Source: DATGUN01 sp035301285
GTDB lineage: Bacteria; Bacillota; Bacilli; Bacillales; Amphibacillaceae
Direction of reading: 5' to 3'
DNA: 64,000 nucleotides
Assembly: GCA_035301285.1 (NCBI GenBank)
Contig: DATGUN010000037.1
Location: forward strand, 8,614-72,613
The position numbers were made by a program, and so were the translations under genes. Each line of letters opens with the position of its first letter. Position 1 is the first letter of the stretch. The notes beneath the pieces are model-generated. The model was not told the origin of the DNA, ran no database searches, and saw nothing but the letters and a program-made list of their open reading frames with translations. Shown piece after piece: positions 51,384-60,225 of this stretch.

Positions 51384-51921
51384 AGATATTGAAAAAGTAT
51401 TGATTACAGAAGAGGAAATCAGGGAAAAGTGTGAACAGCTTGGACATGAACTGACAGCGGAATATGCAGATAGGTTCCCATTGGCAATTGGTGTTTTGAA
51501 AGGCGCCATGCCTTTTATGGCCGATATCCTCCGGAAAATCGAAACCCATTTGGAAATGGATTTCATGGACGTATCGAGCTACGGTGGAAAAATGCATTCA
51601 TCCGGCGAAGTAAAAATCGTAAAAGATTTGAATACGAAAGTGGAAGGTAGGCATATATTAATCATTGAAGATATTATCGACAGCGGTTCGACGTTGAAGT
51701 ATCTGGTCGACTTATTCAAATATCGTAAAGCTGCATCCATAAAGATCGTCACTCTGCTTGATAAACCAACCGGCAGAAAAGCTCAGATAAAAGCAGACAT
51801 CATCGGTTTTGAAGTCCCAGATGAATTTGTGGTCGGATATGGGTTAGACTATGAAGAAAAATACAGGAACTTGCCTTACATCGGTGTATTGAAGCCGGAA
51901 GTGTATGAAGGAAAAGAATGA
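51376..51921 (+). CDS. hprT: Hypoxanthine-guanine phosphoribosyltransferase
   Basis: HprT salvages hypoxanthine and guanine with PRPP. The 181-residue enzyme has GVLKGAMPFMADIL, the flexible-loop segment FMDVSSYGG, the PRPP motif ILIIEDIIDSGSTLKYL and the base-binding FEVPDEFVVGYGLDYEEKYRNLPYIGVL. AAGGGGGAG precedes the ATG at the end of tilS. PRPP for this reaction comes from prs at 32613. Confidence 0.96.
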   Translation: MHRDIEKVLITEEEIREKCEQLGHELTAEYADRFPLAIGVLKGAMPFMADILRKIETHLEMDFMDVSSYGGKMHSSGEVKIVKDLNTKVEGRHILIIEDIIDSGSTLKYLVDLFKYRKAASIKIVTLLDKPTGRKAQIKADIIGFEVPDEFVVGYGLDYEEKYRNLPYIGVLKPEVYEGKE

Positions 51922-52217
51922 AGAAGCAACATTGACGACTGAAGAAAACCATATTGGATGTTTGGTATCAGGAAAGTCAAAGGTGTTGCTCTGAATAAAA
52001 AGCATATACGGGATGAACATGATTGTACTTGAAAGAAGTGTCCAACAGTTTTAGCCAAGAGGAATACATAACCTGAAAATATCCTTTTCTCCAAGGGATG
52101 AGAAAGGCAAATGGTGGAGTGGAAGTATATTTCTTTTGCGAGTGAAATTAGTTGTATTTGAACTTTTTCATATGGTACTATTGTTTATAGTTTTTCCCGC
52201 TTGGGAGGAGGTAACCA
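51922..52217 (+). other. 296-base spacer before ftsH
   Basis: No gene is supportable. A likely ftsH promoter is TTGTAT (52152-52157) with TACTAT (52176-52181), 18-base spacer, followed by GGGAGGAGG. At 52044-52069 lies a 26-base sequence (AACAGTTTTAGCC and so on to GGAATACAT) that recurs at 57341-57365 in another spacer. Confidence 0.5.
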
Positions 52218-54326
52218 ATGAGCCGATTACTTCGGAATGGATTCTTTTATGTCTGCATATTTGTCGTCTTGGCAGGTGTTGTTTCACTGCTGAAAGGGCA
52301 AGGTGACGAGGCGAAAGAATTCAATGTACAAGAATTTCAACAAGCATTAGAAAATGATGAAATTGAAGAAATGACAATGCAACCGGTCAATAAAATCATG
52401 CGGATTACAGGGACATTGGATGATGAAAAAGAATTTGTAGCCGAAATTCCTGATAATACCGATATTGTTAAAAAAGTCTATGATGACGCACAAGAAAAAA
52501 GCGACTTTAATATAAAACCAGAAGAACAGCCAAGCACATGGATGACGATTTTAACGGGTATGATTCCTTTTATATTAATCGGAATAATAATCTTCATATT
52601 TCTCAGCCGATCGCAAGGTGGCGGTGGCGGCGGCCGTGTCATGAACTTTGGCAAGAGTAAAGCCAAACTGTATAGTGAAGAAAAAATGAAAGTCCGTTTT
52701 AAAGATGTTGCAGGTGCCGACGAGGAAAAACAGGAACTTGTAGAAGTAGTTGAATTCCTGAAAGACCCTCGTAAGTTCTCTGCGGTAGGTGCACGTATTC
52801 CTAAAGGGGTACTGCTTGTCGGACCCCCCGGAACAGGTAAAACGTTGCTGGCAAAAGCGGTAGCCGGTGAATCGGGAACACCCTTCTTCTCCATTAGTGG
52901 TTCAGATTTCGTGGAGATGTTTGTAGGTGTCGGTGCATCGCGTGTCCGTGATTTATTTGAGAACGCCAAGAAAAACGCACCATGTATCATATTCATCGAT
53001 GAGATTGATGCCGTGGGACGTCAACGGGGTGCTGGATTGGGTGGAGGTCATGATGAACGTGAACAAACCCTCAACCAATTGCTCGTTGAGATGGATGGTT
53101 TTGGGGCCAACGAAGGTATCATCATTGTTGCTGCAACGAACCGTCCTGACATTTTGGACCCTGCCCTTCTCCGTCCGGGACGTTTCGATAGACAGATTCC
53201 TGTCAATCGTCCGGATGTAAAAGGTCGTGAGCAAGTCCTTAAAGTACATGCTAGAAACAAACCACTGGATCGTTCAGTGGAATTGAAGACCATTGCAATG
53301 CGCACACCTGGTTTTTCCGGAGCCGATCTGGAAAACCTGTTGAACGAGGCTGCATTAGTCGCTGCCCGTCACGATAAAACAACGATCGATATGATTGATA
53401 TCGATGAAGCAACAGACCGTGTCATAGCTGGCCCGGCCAAGAAAAGTCGTGTCATTTCCGAAAAAGAACGTCGGATTGTGGCATACCATGAAAGTGGACA
53501 TACCGTTATCGGGATGGTACTGGATGATGCCGACATGGTCCATAAGGTTACGATTGTACCGCGTGGGCAAGCGGGTGGTTATGCCGTCATGCTGCCGAGA
53601 GAAGATCGTTATTTCATGACAAAACCGGAATTGTTTGATAAAATTACCGGCTTGTTAGGTGGGCGTGTTTCAGAGGAAATCAATTTTGGTGAAGTCAGTA
53701 CAGGTGCGTCCAATGACTTCCAACGTGCAACATCCATTGCACATAAAATGATTACCGAATACGGAATGAGTGATAAAATCGGTCCATTGCAGTTCACAAG
53801 TGGTGGAGGAGATCCATTCCTCGGCCGTGACCTTCAAAGTGAACAGAGTTACAGTGATGCGATTGCACATGATATCGATACTGAGATGCAGAATTTCATT
53901 AATTACTGCTATGATCGTGCCAAAAACATTTTAACAGAGCATAAGGATAAATTGGAGCTTATTGCGAAAACCTTGCTTGAAGTCGAAACGTTGGATGCCA
54001 AACAGATCAAATCATTGTTTGAAGATGGGATACTTCCGGAACCCGAAACTCCTGAAGAAAAGGCAATGCCCGTCGAACAGGCAAGCGATGATAAGAAATC
54101 CGATGCCGACAGTGAAGACGATAGTTCTGATGACGATGATGTTAAAGTTACCATTAAAGGTAAAGAAGATAATCAACCAGAGTCATTTGAAGAAGCAAAG
54201 GCGAAATCAGAAGCTGAATATCAAAAGAAAAAAGAAGCGGAAGAATCTGAAGAAGGTGATGACGATCATTCCCAGGCGACTGAGGATACATCATCATCTG
54301 ACGACACAGATAAAAACAATGAGTAA
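52218..54326 (+). CDS. ftsH: ATP-dependent zinc metalloprotease FtsH
   Basis: FtsH is a membrane AAA+ protease that degrades unneeded membrane and regulatory proteins. The 702-residue protein has a first membrane segment at about 7-25, an extracellular part, a second segment (MIPFILIGIIIFIFLS, about 113-128), the AAA domain with GPPGTGKT, IIFIDEIDAVGR and the second region of homology ATNRPDILDPALLRPGRFDR, and the zinc site HESGH. The last 90 or so residues, after the protease domain, are extremely rich in Asp, Glu, Ser and Lys. B. subtilis FtsH has 637 residues; this tail is longer. Confidence 0.97.
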   Translation: MSRLLRNGFFYVCIFVVLAGVVSLLKGQGDEAKEFNVQEFQQALENDEIEEMTMQPVNKIMRITGTLDDEKEFVAEIPDNTDIVKKVYDDAQEKSDFNIKPEEQPSTWMTILTGMIPFILIGIIIFIFLSRSQGGGGGGRVMNFGKSKAKLYSEEKMKVRFKDVAGADEEKQELVEVVEFLKDPRKFSAVGARIPKGVLLVGPPGTGKTLLAKAVAGESGTPFFSISGSDFVEMFVGVGASRVRDLFENAKKNAPCIIFIDEIDAVGRQRGAGLGGGHDEREQTLNQLLVEMDGFGANEGIIIVAATNRPDILDPALLRPGRFDRQIPVNRPDVKGREQVLKVHARNKPLDRSVELKTIAMRTPGFSGADLENLLNEAALVAARHDKTTIDMIDIDEATDRVIAGPAKKSRVISEKERRIVAYHESGHTVIGMVLDDADMVHKVTIVPRGQAGGYAVMLPREDRYFMTKPELFDKITGLLGGRVSEEINFGEVSTGASNDFQRATSIAHKMITEYGMSDKIGPLQFTSGGGDPFLGRDLQSEQSYSDAIAHDIDTEMQNFINYCYDRAKNILTEHKDKLELIAKTLLEVETLDAKQIKSLFEDGILPEPETPEEKAMPVEQASDDKKSDADSEDDSSDDDDVKVTIKGKEDNQPESFEEAKAKSEAEYQKKKEAEESEEGDDDHSQATEDTSSSDDTDKNNE

Positions 54327-54645
54327 TTATCCTCATGGGACAGTCTCTCTCTTGATGAACAGGGAGAGACTGTTTTATTGTATGAAATGATTTAGATGGT
54401 TGTTGTTTTATCGATTGATTTGGAAACGTGACCTGTATAGGCACCATGTTGAAGCCGCACTGCCGGAAGCGATGTTCTCAAGGGTGACATCGTGTTGACA
54501 TACGTACCTTCCTGATAGAGGGTTTTGATTTACGGATGCTTGATTGTGTACGGGATTGCAAATTAATTGTGTTAAAATAGGCATTAAAATATGATATATT
54601 TATAAACAAGCAATAGAAACTTCACCTTGGAAGGTGTGACATAGA
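54327..54645 (+). other. 319-base spacer with terminator and coaX promoter
   Basis: ACAGTCTCTC and GAGAGACTGT at 54340-54373 form the ftsH terminator with a T-rich tail. TTGTGT (54568-54573) and TATGAT (54591-54596), 17-base spacer, are a reasonable coaX promoter. No coding frame in between. Confidence 0.65.
54338..54379 (+). terminator. Intrinsic terminator of ftsH
   Basis: A 10-bp stem ACAGTCTCTC/GAGAGACTGT with a 14-base loop, followed by TTTATT. Confidence 0.8.
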
Positions 54646-55425
54646 ATGATTTTTGTCGTTGATGTAGGCAATACAAACACGGTGCTTGGTATTTTTTCAG
54701 ATAATGAGCTGACCCATGAATGGCGTATACGGACCGACCGCCATAAAACGGAAGACGAACTTGGAATGCTCATCCGATCACTGTTGCATCATAAAGGATT
54801 GACATTTTCAGATATGAGTGGGGTTATCATATCGTCAGTCGTGCCACCAATCATGTTTGCACTGGAAAAAATGTCACAGGATTATTTTAATCTGGACCCG
54901 CTGATCATAGGCAAAAAAACAGTGCATACATACCTCTCGATGACTTATCCGCATCCAGAAGAAATTGGGGCGGATCGAATTGTCAATGCGGTTGGGGCTA
55001 TCAAAGAATATGGCAGTCCGCTTATCATTGTTGATTTTGGAACGGCAACGACACATTGTTATATAAATGAAAACAGTGAATATGTGGGAGGTTCCATATC
55101 GCCAGGCATTGATATTTCGATGGAGGCATTGTACGGGAAAGCCTCTAAACTGCCTAAAATCGAAATGAAACGGCCGGATAAAGTTGTCGGCTCTTCGACG
55201 ATTCAAGCGATGCAGTCGGGTGTGGTATACGGTTTTGTTGGACAAGTTGATGGAATCGTTCGCCGAATGAAGGGAGAAGCAAAACAGGATGCAACCGTTA
55301 TTGCTACAGGAGGATTGGCCTCTTTGATAGCGAATTCATCTGACACGATTGATTATGCAGATCCATATCTGACGCTAAAAGGACTGAATGAGATTTACAA
55401 TCGAAATATACGCCCAAACGGGTAA
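54646..55425 (+). CDS. coaX: Type III pantothenate kinase
   Basis: CoaX phosphorylates pantothenate, the first step to coenzyme A. The 259-residue ASKHA-fold enzyme has DVGNTNTVLGIF, the conserved HPEEIGADRIVNAVGA, VDFGTATTHCYI and GGSISPGIDISMEALYGKASKLP. Length matches the type III family. It leads coaX-hslO-prsA-like, with 14 bases to hslO. Confidence 0.96.
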   Translation: MIFVVDVGNTNTVLGIFSDNELTHEWRIRTDRHKTEDELGMLIRSLLHHKGLTFSDMSGVIISSVVPPIMFALEKMSQDYFNLDPLIIGKKTVHTYLSMTYPHPEEIGADRIVNAVGAIKEYGSPLIIVDFGTATTHCYINENSEYVGGSISPGIDISMEALYGKASKLPKIEMKRPDKVVGSSTIQAMQSGVVYGFVGQVDGIVRRMKGEAKQDATVIATGGLASLIANSSDTIDYADPYLTLKGLNEIYNRNIRPNG

Positions 55426-55439
55426 AGGAGATTATATGC

Positions 55440-56321
55440 ATGAATGACTATTTAGTGAAAGCGACTGCCTATGAAGGTAGTGTTCGGGTATATGCGGCTG
55501 TCTCGACAGAAACGGTAAAAGAAGCTCAGAGAAGACAGGACTCCTGGGCTACAACAACAGCTGCACTCGGCAGGACCATGACGATTACAGCGATGATGGG
55601 CGCCATGTTGAAGGGTGATGATACAATCACTACCAAGGTGGAAGGAAATGGACCCATCGGTGCAATCATTGCAGATGGAGATGCAAAAGGGAATATACGC
55701 GGGTATGTGACCAATCCGCATGTCGATTTCCCGCTGAATGCCAAAGGGAAATTGGATGTCGCGCGTGCAGTCGGTACGGAAGGTCATTTAAGTGTTGTAA
55801 AAGATGTTGGTTTAAAGGAAAACTTCACCGGACAAGTGCCAATCGTTTCGGGCGAAATCGGCGAAGATTTTACGTATTATTATGCAAACTCGGAACAAAT
55901 ACCATCCGCTGTCGGCGCCGGTGTTATCGTTAATCCCGATCATTCCGTTTTGGCATCGGGCGGATTCATTGTCCAGATGATGCCCGGGGCTGATGAGGAG
56001 ACGATTACACGTATAGAAGACCAGCTTCAAGCTTTTCCCGCCATTTCCACTTTGGTGCGTGACGGCAAAACACCGGAACAAATAATTGATACTCTATTTG
56101 CAGGTGAAAAAGTTCACATCCTTGAAACGATGCCTGTCAATTTCCATTGTAAATGTTCCAGGGACCGTGTTGCGCGAGCGATAACCGGTTTAGGTGTAGA
56201 GGAAATAGATAAAATGATCAAAGAAGACAATGGTGCAGAAACAATCTGTCATTTCTGCAATGAAAAGTATATATTTACGCCAGATGAACTGGCAGAGCTG
56301 AAAAAGTCCATCCAAGAATAG
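55440..56321 (+). CDS. hslO: Redox-regulated chaperone Hsp33
   Basis: Hsp33 is switched on as a holdase when oxidation releases its zinc. The 293-residue protein has the core domain (residues 1 to about 235, with TVKEAQRRQDSWATTTAALGRTM) and the C-terminal redox switch with cysteines in HCKCSRDR and ICHFCNEKY (CXC and CXXC). All four zinc cysteines are present. AAAGGAGAT precedes the ATG. It corresponds to B. subtilis yacC. Confidence 0.96.
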   Translation: MNDYLVKATAYEGSVRVYAAVSTETVKEAQRRQDSWATTTAALGRTMTITAMMGAMLKGDDTITTKVEGNGPIGAIIADGDAKGNIRGYVTNPHVDFPLNAKGKLDVARAVGTEGHLSVVKDVGLKENFTGQVPIVSGEIGEDFTYYYANSEQIPSAVGAGVIVNPDHSVLASGGFIVQMMPGADEETITRIEDQLQAFPAISTLVRDGKTPEQIIDTLFAGEKVHILETMPVNFHCKCSRDRVARAITGLGVEEIDKMIKEDNGAETICHFCNEKYIFTPDELAELKKSIQE

Positions 56322-56337
56322 AAAGGAGCGAGACCTG

Positions 56338-57261
56338 GTGCCCAGGAGACTACTTTCAAGCATCGTGCTTGTCTTGCTTATTACAAACATCCTTACCTTG
56401 TTATTGTGGAACAGGGACAAGCCTAGAGATATCGTTACTGATAACGATGACAATTCAGTGGGTGAAATCGATCCGAATAAACCTGTTGCAACAGTGGAAG
56501 GCGAAGATATCTCCTATGACGATTGGTTACATACAATGAGGAAAGATTATGGTGTGAAGGAACTCAAAGGGATGATTGATGAAATCGTCGTAGAAAAACT
56601 GGCTGATGAGGAAGATATCGAAATCAACGAAAAAGTCATTGAACGAGAATTGGCATTGCTCCGCATGACGCAAGGTGTCATGACAAAGGATGAAATCGAG
56701 AAAAAAGAAGAGAATTGGAAGAAAGATATTACGTATCGTTATCAACTGGAATATTTACTGACGAAAGATGAATCTGTCCCAGAAGAAGAATTGAAAGATT
56801 TTTACGATACTTATAAAAACCAATATGATTTCAAGGCTGCAACTCAATTATCCCATATTCTTGTATCCGATTCGAAAACAGCCGAAAAGGTAGAAAACGA
56901 ACTTGATGAAGGTGCCTCTTTTTCCAACCTAGCTAAAGAATACTCGACTGATGAGGATACACAGGATCAAGGCGGCTACATGGGTTTTTATGTTAATACG
57001 AGCCAATTCCTGCCGGATGATTATTTGAATGAGATAAAAGATATGGAAGAACACACATATAGCAGTCCCATCAAAACGGATGAAGGATATGCGATTGTTT
57101 ATTTGCATAGTAAGCTACCGGAAATAACGTTCGACTATGATGAAATCAAACCCTATATCAAAAGCGAAATGGTTCTTGATGAAACGAAAAGGGACTTGAA
57201 CGCCGATGAATTGTGGGACCAAGTGGACATTGACTGGATTTATGGAGATAAAAAGAAATGA
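56338..57261 (+). CDS. yacD: Membrane-anchored PpiC-type peptidyl-prolyl isomerase (YacD-like)
   Basis: This 307-residue protein has an N-terminal signal-anchor (LLSSIVLVLLITNILTLLLW), a SurA-like N-terminal chaperone region, and a parvulin domain at about residues 165-260 with ATQLSHILVSDSKTAEKV, LAKEYSTDEDTQDQGGYMGF and TDEGYAIVYLHSK. It probably assists folding of exported proteins outside the membrane, like PrsA, but lacks a lipobox cysteine. The start is GTG at 56338 behind GAAAGGAG. Its substrate is unknown. Very acidic overall, as expected for an exported protein in a salt-loving organism. Confidence 0.9.
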   Translation: MPRRLLSSIVLVLLITNILTLLLWNRDKPRDIVTDNDDNSVGEIDPNKPVATVEGEDISYDDWLHTMRKDYGVKELKGMIDEIVVEKLADEEDIEINEKVIERELALLRMTQGVMTKDEIEKKEENWKKDITYRYQLEYLLTKDESVPEEELKDFYDTYKNQYDFKAATQLSHILVSDSKTAEKVENELDEGASFSNLAKEYSTDEDTQDQGGYMGFYVNTSQFLPDDYLNEIKDMEEHTYSSPIKTDEGYAIVYLHSKLPEITFDYDEIKPYIKSEMVLDETKRDLNADELWDQVDIDWIYGDKKK

Positions 57262-57564
57262 AAGACCCAACATTTTGGAAAAAGCGGTTGAGACTGTGGC
57301 CGGGAATGACTGCGGGGTTATCTTCCAAACACGACCGATAAACTGTTTTAGCGAAGGGAATACATGTACACCCAGCGGGAAAGTAGTCAAAATCATTTTG
57401 TGCAATGTATTGCTTTCATAATTCTGGCCAAGAAGTCATTTTCCCTCCGTGCGGCGCCTCATTTTTTAAGCTTGTTATGTGGTGCGAGACTAACATAAAG
57501 GTTCTCGTCTCATGACAATGTCGTCTCTAGGCTACCGTGTCTGTCAGAGGGGGTTAGCCGTGGA

Positions 57565-57903
57565 TTGCAAAAGAATTGAATTCTTATTAAGTATTGCCGG
57601 TGTATTGCATTGAAACTTTAAAAGAATCAATTTCTAATCAAGAATTGCCGGGGTATTGCTATTGGAGCTTTAAAAGAATCGATTTCTAATCAAGAATTGC
57701 TGGTGTATTGCTATTGGAACTTTAAAAGGATTCATTTCTTATTAAGTATTGCCGGTGTATTGTCATTGAAACTTTAAAAGAATCGAATTCTTATTAAGAA
57801 TTGCTGGTGTATTGCATTGAAACTTTAAAAGGATTCATTTCTTATTAAGTATTGCCAGCTTCTCTTCGCTCAAACTGCAAAACAATCACCATTTCTTGCA
57901 GAC
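57565..57903. repeat. Tandem repeat array, 52-bp period, about six and a half copies
   Basis: Units begin at 57565, 57616, 57668, 57720, 57772, 57823 and 57875, spaced 51, 52, 52, 52, 51 and 52 bases. The core of each reads CTTTAAAAGAATCGATTTCT, then a WATTAAG-type segment and ATTGCCGGTGTATTGC. The first and last units are diverged at their outer ends. AAGAATCGATTTCTT-like dyads recur in each unit. Not a CRISPR array: there are no variable spacers. Confidence 0.92.
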
Positions 57904-58170
57904 AAAATTCACAACCTAATGAGTAACCCGTAACTTAACGAGTATAAAGGAATAAAGGTAAAGGAGAGGCGGGGTAAATGCGCACTTACTCGTATCGTCC
58001 TGCTTTGACACTTGAGTGGTTAAAGTGTTGTTAGTCCGTGTCATGTTGGGAATTTATTGATATACTTCCAACGTAAACATCTGCAATATTCGTATGATCT
58101 GGACAGGAACTTGTGAATGATACAAACAGATTGCCATTTCAGGAATGTAAGCCTAATCTTTTCTTTTTCA

Positions 58171-58199
58171 TTGACAAAATAACCTACAGAGCATATATT
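58171..58199 (+). promoter_or_regulatory. Sigma-A promoter of cysK
   Basis: Consensus TTGACA (58171-58176) and TATATT (58194-58199), 17-base spacer. Confidence 0.78.
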
Positions 58200-58203
58200 A
58201 TGA

Positions 58204-58232
58204 TTAATTCATATTAAAATACTATGAATTAA
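58204..58232 (+). promoter_or_regulatory. Palindromic operator candidate over the cysK start site
   Basis: TTAATTCATA (58204-58213) and TATGAATTAA (58223-58232) are perfect 10-base inverted arms with a 9-base centre. They cover the expected transcription start and leave the GAGGAGG site free. A sulfur regulator such as CymR is the likely binder; that identity is inference. Confidence 0.65.
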
Positions 58233-58249
58233 AACGAGGAGGTATTCAC

Positions 58250-59170
58250 ATGAAAGTCGGTCAAGATATCACTGCTTTAATTGGAAATACGCCTATCGTC
58301 AAGTTGAAAAAGACAGATGAAAATCACGCAGATATATATGTTAAATTGGAGTTTATGAATCCCGCAAGTTCCGTGAAGGATCGAATCGCGTTGGCCATGG
58401 TGGAGGCGGCGGAAGATTCCGGCGATTTAAAACCGGGTGGCACCATCGTTGAGCCCACAAGTGGAAATACAGGAATTGGTTTGGCTATGGTGGCTGCAGC
58501 AAAAGGGTATACATTGGTTGTTGTGATGCCTGACACCATGAGTGTAGAGCGAAGAAACTTATTGCGTGCTTATGGAGCAGAGCTGATTTTGACACCCGGA
58601 TCCGATGGTATGAACGGTGCCATCAAGCGTGCAGAAGAATTAAAGGATGAACACGGTTATTTTATGCCGCAACAATTTGATAACCCAGCAAACCCGCGTA
58701 TTCATGGTGAAACAACTGGACAGGAGATTGCAAGCCAGATGCAAGATGGTCTGGATGCGTTTGTTTCTGGTGTTGGGACAGGTGGCACGGTTACCGGAGC
58801 GGGTGAAGTTTTGAAGAAGACCTTTCCAGGCATTAAAGTTTATGCAGTGGAACCAACGGATTCAGCCGTTTTATCCGGTGGATCACCTAGTCCACATAAA
58901 ATTCAAGGACTGGGCGCTGGCTTTGTGCCGAAAGTACTTGATACGAATGTTTATGAAGATGTTATCCAGATTACAAACGAAGAGGCATTTTCCGCGACGA
59001 GAAACGTTGCTAAATCTGATGGTGTTCTGGGTGGCATTTCTTCGGGAGCAGCCATAGCAGCCGCTAAAAAAGTGGCCGCTGAACTGGGTTCCGGGAAAAA
59101 GGTGTTGGCGATTTTGCCTGATAATGGTGAACGCTATCTTTCAACGCCGCTATTCCAATTTGATGAATAA
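58250..59170 (+). CDS. cysK: Cysteine synthase A (O-acetylserine sulfhydrylase)
   Basis: CysK makes cysteine from O-acetylserine and sulfide; in Bacillus it also partners CymR. The 306-residue PLP enzyme has the Schiff-base lysine Lys43 in NPASSVKDRIA, the substrate loop EPTSGNTGIGLAM, the PLP phosphate loop GVGTGGTVTGAG and the C-terminal LPDNGERYLST. GAGGAGG precedes the ATG. A palindrome covers its transcription start. It ends with its own terminator; the pab genes that follow in B. subtilis are missing. Confidence 0.96.
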   Translation: MKVGQDITALIGNTPIVKLKKTDENHADIYVKLEFMNPASSVKDRIALAMVEAAEDSGDLKPGGTIVEPTSGNTGIGLAMVAAAKGYTLVVVMPDTMSVERRNLLRAYGAELILTPGSDGMNGAIKRAEELKDEHGYFMPQQFDNPANPRIHGETTGQEIASQMQDGLDAFVSGVGTGGTVTGAGEVLKKTFPGIKVYAVEPTDSAVLSGGSPSPHKIQGLGAGFVPKVLDTNVYEDVIQITNEEAFSATRNVAKSDGVLGGISSGAAIAAAKKVAAELGSGKKVLAILPDNGERYLSTPLFQFDE

Positions 59171-59195
59171 GTGAACAATCAATATGATTACGAAC

Positions 59196-59233
59196 AAGGC
59201 TAGCCTCATTAAAAAGTGTGCTAGCCTTTTTTC
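59196..59233 (+). terminator. Intrinsic terminator of cysK
   Basis: AAGGCTAGC and GCTAGCCTT form a 9-bp stem followed by TTTT. Confidence 0.85.
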
Positions 59234-59369
59234 ATTGGTTTCAAATAAAAAGTGCGAAAGGCCGATATTACCGGAAGGAATTTTCTGTTTTGGCATTCAC
59301 ATCGCATGTATTTTTTCAATAATATGTTAGGATAGAGTATGACTATATTCTGGAAGAAGGAAACACAAA

Positions 59370-60188
59370 TTGAAATTACATACAAAATCACATCATTATG
59401 ATCTGAATGAACGCACACATATCATGGGTATTTTAAATGTCACACCGGATTCTTTCTCGGATGGCGGAAAGTATGTGTCGTTGGAAAAAGCGGTTGAACA
59501 GGCCGTTAAAATGGAAGAAGCGGGTGCAGATATCATTGATATTGGCGGTGAGTCGACACGCCCTCAACATGATGCTGTTCCAGCGGAAGAGGAAATTACA
59601 CGTGTCGTGCCGATGATCGAAGCGGTGCGAAAAGAAGTGAGCATCCCGATTTCCATCGATACATACAAAGCGCGGACAGCAAAAAAAGCGTTGGAAGCGG
59701 GCGCCGATATCATCAATGACATTTGGGGCACCTTGAAAGACCCCAAGATGGCACAAGTCGCAAGCGAATATGATGTACCAATCATTTTAATGCACAACCG
59801 GACAGATAAAAATTACACTTCCTTGTTGACCGATATGAAACAAGATCTTGAGAACCAGATATCACGCGTATTGGCAGCCGGTGTGAGGAAAGAAAACATC
59901 ATCATCGACCCCGGGGTTGGATTTGCCAAAACGAGGCAAGATAATTATGTTGTACTGAATCACTTGGAAACATTTCACGAACTGGGTTATCCGATTTTAC
60001 TCGGGACATCACGCAAGTCATTCATAGAGGAAGTGCTTCCGAGATTATCCCCTGAGCAACGGGACAATGCAACGGGTGCAACAACATGTTTAGGTATTTC
60101 AAAGGGTGTACAACTTGTAAGGGTCCATGACGTCTCATTGACAAAAGAGTTGGCACTCATGATGGACCATATGTTGGCGAGTCGATGA
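59370..60188 (+). CDS. folP: Dihydropteroate synthase
   Basis: FolP (Sul) condenses p-aminobenzoate with the pterin pyrophosphate to dihydropteroate; it is the sulfonamide target. The 272-residue TIM barrel has MGILNVTPDSFSDGGKY, DIIDIGGESTRP, IINDIWG, IIDPGVGFAKT and LLGTSRKSFI. The start is TTG at 59370, the first start in frame after GAAGGAAA. It heads folP-folB-folK-yazB-lysS. The pabB, pabA and pabC genes that precede it in B. subtilis are absent, so p-aminobenzoate must come from genes elsewhere or uptake. Confidence 0.96.
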   Translation: MKLHTKSHHYDLNERTHIMGILNVTPDSFSDGGKYVSLEKAVEQAVKMEEAGADIIDIGGESTRPQHDAVPAEEEITRVVPMIEAVRKEVSIPISIDTYKARTAKKALEAGADIINDIWGTLKDPKMAQVASEYDVPIILMHNRTDKNYTSLLTDMKQDLENQISRVLAAGVRKENIIIDPGVGFAKTRQDNYVVLNHLETFHELGYPILLGTSRKSFIEEVLPRLSPEQRDNATGATTCLGISKGVQLVRVHDVSLTKELALMMDHMLASR

Positions 60189-60225
60189 TACGGAAGAATG
60201 GCGAGCGATGAAAGAGGGTGTGTAT

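Larger units (their letters stand above)
57262..58249 (+). other. 988-base gene-free region before cysK
   Basis: No coding frame is supportable. It holds the second copy of a 26-base sequence (57341-57365), a weak GAGAC/GTCTC hairpin near 57485-57512, the 52-bp tandem repeat array (57565-57900), and the cysK promoter with a palindrome. In B. subtilis cysK follows yacD closely, so this space is an expansion. Confidence 0.7.

Noticed and set aside
57565..57903. Possible CRISPR array
   Set aside because: The 52-base units are joined head to tail with no variable spacers, and no cas genes are nearby.
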